In this document: positions 5,906 to 8,136 of the stretch, piece by piece
Numbering within the stretch: the stretch's first letter is position 1
How the letters are laid out: the number at the start of each line of letters is the position of its first letter
DNA from: Gemmatimonadota bacterium
GTDB taxonomy: Bacteria; Gemmatimonadota; Gemmatimonadetes; Longimicrobiales; UBA6960
DNA: 8,136 nucleotides
NCBI GenBank assembly: GCA_022564535.1
Contig: JADFLD010000062.1
Span: forward strand, 1-8,136
Direction of reading: 5' to 3'
Program-made: the position numbers and the translations under genes
Notes under the pieces: model-generated
Seen by the model: the letters and a program-made list of their open reading frames with translations, nothing else
What the model was told of the DNA's origin: nothing
Databases searched by the model: none

Positions 5906-7945
5906 ATGCCCAACCGCACCCCCTTCCTCGCGACTGCAGCGCTGGTGACCGGCCTTCTGGTCGCGACGACGACCTTCGCTGCCGCCCAGGCGAGCCCGAT
6001 ACGAACGATCTCACTCGAGATGTACCTCGACCTCGAGAGCGTGTCGAATCCGCAGATCGCGCCCGACGGTCAGCGCATCGTCTACACGCGAGGATGGATC
6101 GTCAAGATGAACAACAGTCGCGAATCGTCGATCTGGATCATGAACGGCGATGGTTCGAGGAATCGCTTTCTTGTCGACGGATCGGGGCCCACTTGGTCGC
6201 CGGACGGCACCCGCATTGCGTACACGGCTTCGGGAGAGCCCGAGGGCTCACAGATCTTCGTGCGTTGGATGGACGATGAGGGCTCGACGAGTCAGATCAC
6301 ACGGCTCGAGAAGAGCCCGAGCGGCGTCCGCTGGTCACCCGATGGCGAGCGGCTCTCCTTCACGATGACCGTCGAGGGTGAGCCCGCCTGGACCGTGACT
6401 CCTCCGGGGCGTCCCGACGGAGCCGATTGGACGGCCGCCCCGAAGGTGGTCACACGTGCCGACTACAGGCAGGACCGCATCGGCTTCGTCGACGAGGGGT
6501 GGCGGCACATCTTCGTCGTGCCTTCGGAGGGTGGAACGGCCCGGCAGCTCACAGACGGGTACTGGAACCACTCCACCGGCGAGTGGACCCTCGATGGCGA
6601 GGAGCTCGTGTTCTCGTCCTTGCGTACCGAGGACTCCGAGCTCGCGTGGCGCGAATCCGAAGTTTACGCCGTGAATGTCGTGTCGAGTTCCATTCGTCAA
6701 CTCACGACCCGTAGGGGGCAGGACGGGAGTCCCCTCCCGTCGCCGACGGGGGATCTCATCGCATACCGTGGTGTGGACTTCCACACGGATACGTATCGGA
6801 ATTCCGGCGTCTATGTAATGAATCTGGACGGCTCCAATCCTCGGCTCATCTCCGGAGATTTCGACGAGTCGATCAATGGAATGCAGTGGGCCCACGACGG
6901 CAGCGGTCTTTACCTCACCGTCAGTGCCGAAGGCGCACGCAACCTCTATTTCGTATCGACGACGGGTGGCGTGAGCGAGCTGACCTCGGGAGATCACATG
7001 CTCTCGTTGAGCTCACTCACGGCGGATGGACTGGCCGTGGGTACGTTCACCAGTCCCCACGTCCCGTCCGACATCGTCGCGTTCGCTCTGGACAACCCCG
7101 GAGTCCGAACGCAACTGACGCACGTCAACGAGGACGTGCTCGGTGGCGTGACGCTCGGTGACGTCGAGGAGATCTGGTACGAGTCGGTCGACGGCTTCCA
7201 GATCCAGGGGTGGATCCTCAAGCCGCCGGACTTCGACCCGAGTCGGAAGTATCCGCTGATGCTCTCGATCCATGGGGGACCGCACGGCATGTACAATGTC
7301 GGCTTCAACTTCGCGTGGCAGGAGCACGCGGCGAACGGATACGTCATCCTCTACACGAATCCGAGGGGGAGCTCCGGATACGGTAGCGCGTTCGGTAATT
7401 CCATAAAGAACGCGTACCCCGGCAAGGACTTCGACGACCTTATGAATGGCGTCGACCTCGTGCTGGAGCGGGGCTACGTCGATGACGAGAACCTGTTCGT
7501 GTACGGCTGTTCAGGCGGGGGCGTGCTGACGTCCTGGGTGGTCGGTCACACCAATCGTTTCGCCGCTGCGTCGGCGAACTGCCCCGTAATCAACTGGCTC
7601 TCTTTCGTGGGGACCACCGACGGGATCGGGTGGTACCGGAATTTCGAGAGCCTCCCATGGGACGATCCGAGCGAGCATCTGCGCAGGTCCCCGCTCATGT
7701 ACGTCGGCAACGTCACGACTCCGACCATGCTCATGACGGGCGTGAACGACCTCCGCACCCCGATGCCCCAGACCGAGGAGTATTATTCGGCGCTGAAAGT
7801 GATGGGCGTCGAGACCGCCATGATCCGGTTCAACAACGAGTGGCACGGGACCACGAGAACGCCGTCGAACTTCTTGAGAACGCAGCTGTTCCTTCGGGAG
7901 TGGTTCAAGAAGCACGCTCGCACACGCAACGTCACGGATGGCTGA
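5906..7945 (+). CDS. Secreted S9-family (prolyl oligopeptidase-like) serine peptidase
   Basis: This is a serine peptidase predicted to cut peptides outside the cytoplasm. The 679-residue protein begins with a Sec signal peptide: NR near the start, a hydrophobic core (about 7-26) and likely cleavage after AAAQA near residue 29. An N-terminal beta-propeller follows, shown by WD40-like (PD40) repeats such as IAPDGQRIVYT (51-61), TWSPDGTRIAYT (96-107), RWSPDGERLSFT (142-153) and LDGEELVFSS (229-238). The C-terminal alpha/beta hydrolase domain (about 420-670) contains HGGPHGMY (456-463), NPRGSSGYG (485-493) and the nucleophile motif GCSGGG (534-539) with Ser536. Asp615 (GVNDLR) and His647 (NEWHGT) complete the catalytic triad. 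The motifs and the following VINWLSFVGTTD resemble the S9C acylaminoacyl-peptidase-like group; exact specificity is unknown. The start is ATG 5906; the frame is open a further 155 codons upstream, but that part lies within the amidohydrolase gene and would bury the signal peptide. Confidence 0.93.
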   Translation: MPNRTPFLATAALVTGLLVATTTFAAAQASPIRTISLEMYLDLESVSNPQIAPDGQRIVYTRGWIVKMNNSRESSIWIMNGDGSRNRFLVDGSGPTWSPDGTRIAYTASGEPEGSQIFVRWMDDEGSTSQITRLEKSPSGVRWSPDGERLSFTMTVEGEPAWTVTPPGRPDGADWTAAPKVVTRADYRQDRIGFVDEGWRHIFVVPSEGGTARQLTDGYWNHSTGEWTLDGEELVFSSLRTEDSELAWRESEVYAVNVVSSSIRQLTTRRGQDGSPLPSPTGDLIAYRGVDFHTDTYRNSGVYVMNLDGSNPRLISGDFDESINGMQWAHDGSGLYLTVSAEGARNLYFVSTTGGVSELTSGDHMLSLSSLTADGLAVGTFTSPHVPSDIVAFALDNPGVRTQLTHVNEDVLGGVTLGDVEEIWYESVDGFQIQGWILKPPDFDPSRKYPLMLSIHGGPHGMYNVGFNFAWQEHAANGYVILYTNPRGSSGYGSAFGNSIKNAYPGKDFDDLMNGVDLVLERGYVDDENLFVYGCSGGGVLTSWVVGHTNRFAAASANCPVINWLSFVGTTDGIGWYRNFESLPWDDPSEHLRRSPLMYVGNVTTPTMLMTGVNDLRTPMPQTEEYYSALKVMGVETAMIRFNNEWHGTTRTPSNFLRTQLFLREWFKKHARTRNVTDG

Positions 7946-7980
7946 ACGCGCGTAGAGATAGAGATCGGAACATTGGGGGG

Positions 7981-8018
7981 CAGGGGCTGGGCGGCACGCA
8001 CGCGCCGCTCAGCCCCTG
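7981..8018. terminator. GC-rich hairpin between convergent genes, likely transcription terminator
   Basis: CAGGGGCTGGGCGGC (7981-7995) pairs with GCCGCTCAGCCCCTG (8004-8018) through an 8-base loop. That gives a 15-bp stem in which a single position is a G-U pair in + strand RNA. It starts 35 bases after the peptidase stop and ends 21 bases before the 3' end of the convergent minus-strand gene, where a terminator serving both is expected. No run of T follows it on either strand, so it is not a textbook intrinsic terminator. Confidence 0.7.
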
Positions 8019-8039
8019 ACTTCCGTGGATCCCGCCGCC

Positions 8040-8136
8040 TCAGTCGGTCTTCAGAGCCCTCATCGGGTCTACGGAAGCCGCGCGACGAGCCGGCAAGTAG
8101 ACCGCGATCGTGGCGACGAGGAGGAGGGTTGCCGGC
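8040..8136 (-). CDS. C-terminal end of an FtsX/MacB-type ABC transporter permease, cut by the window edge
   Basis: Only the last 31 codons and a TGA stop (8042 to 8040, minus strand) are visible. The residues form a hydrophobic segment (PATLLLVATIAVYLP) followed by ARRAASVDPMRALKTD. A last membrane helix followed by PARRAA..DPM.AL and a short acidic tail is the standard ending of FtsX/MacB-like permeases, including the large duplicated 'orphan' permeases (ADOP) abundant in Acidobacteriota and Gemmatimonadota. Such proteins sit in the inner membrane and, in MacB-type systems, power export or outer-membrane-directed transport. The gene converges on the S9 peptidase gene. The subfamily and any ATPase partner are outside the window. 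The call rests on a short but distinctive tail. Confidence 0.82.
   Translation of the reverse strand, partial: PATLLLVATIAVYLPARRAASVDPMRALKTD

Overview
The window looks like chromosomal DNA from a GC-rich bacterium. The coding density, the strong Shine-Dalgarno sites, a mitochondrial-type split pyruvate dehydrogenase, a lipoprotein amidohydrolase, a secreted S9 peptidase and an FtsX/MacB-type permease tail together suggest a Gemmatimonadota- or Acidobacteriota-like organism. That placement is inference from gene content only; no marker gene is present.

Layout, left to right. Positions 1-732 hold the 3' part of lipA (lipoyl synthase), cut by the window edge. One base later begins pdhA (734-1807, E1 alpha), which overlaps pdhB (1807-2787, E1 beta) by one base. 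After a 47-base gap comes pdhC (2835-4100, the lipoyl-bearing E2 acetyltransferase). A predicted lipoprotein of the YtcJ-like amidohydrolase family follows after 18 bases (4119-5822), and a secreted S9-family prolyl-oligopeptidase-like peptidase after 83 bases (5906-7945). All these genes are on the + strand. A strong GC-rich hairpin (7981-8018) then separates this block from a convergent minus-strand gene, of which only the last 31 codons are inside the window (8040-8136). Those codons carry a characteristic ABC-transporter permease C-terminus.

How the genes work together. LipA inserts sulfur to make the lipoyl group, which is carried on Lys43 of PdhC. PdhA and PdhB decarboxylate pyruvate with thiamine diphosphate and reductively acetylate that lipoyl arm. 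PdhC passes the acetyl group to CoA. The E3 dihydrolipoyl dehydrogenase is not in the window. The close spacing from lipA through the amidohydrolase supports one transcript. The amidohydrolase and peptidase are predicted to be exported and have no obvious biochemical link to pyruvate oxidation, so their proximity may only reflect co-transcription or gene order.

Most of the window is ordinary metabolism. The points most worth a second look are a 16-codon mini-ORF that exactly fills the pdhB-pdhC gap, in frame with pdhC and ending directly against its start codon; a Gly-to-Ala change in the thiamine-diphosphate motif of PdhA; the lipoprotein gene joined to the pdh cluster; and the convergent hairpin without a U-tract. 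I found no CRISPR array, insertion sequence, tRNA, rRNA or convincing novel defence or mobile system. No stretch longer than 300 bases lacks a gene.
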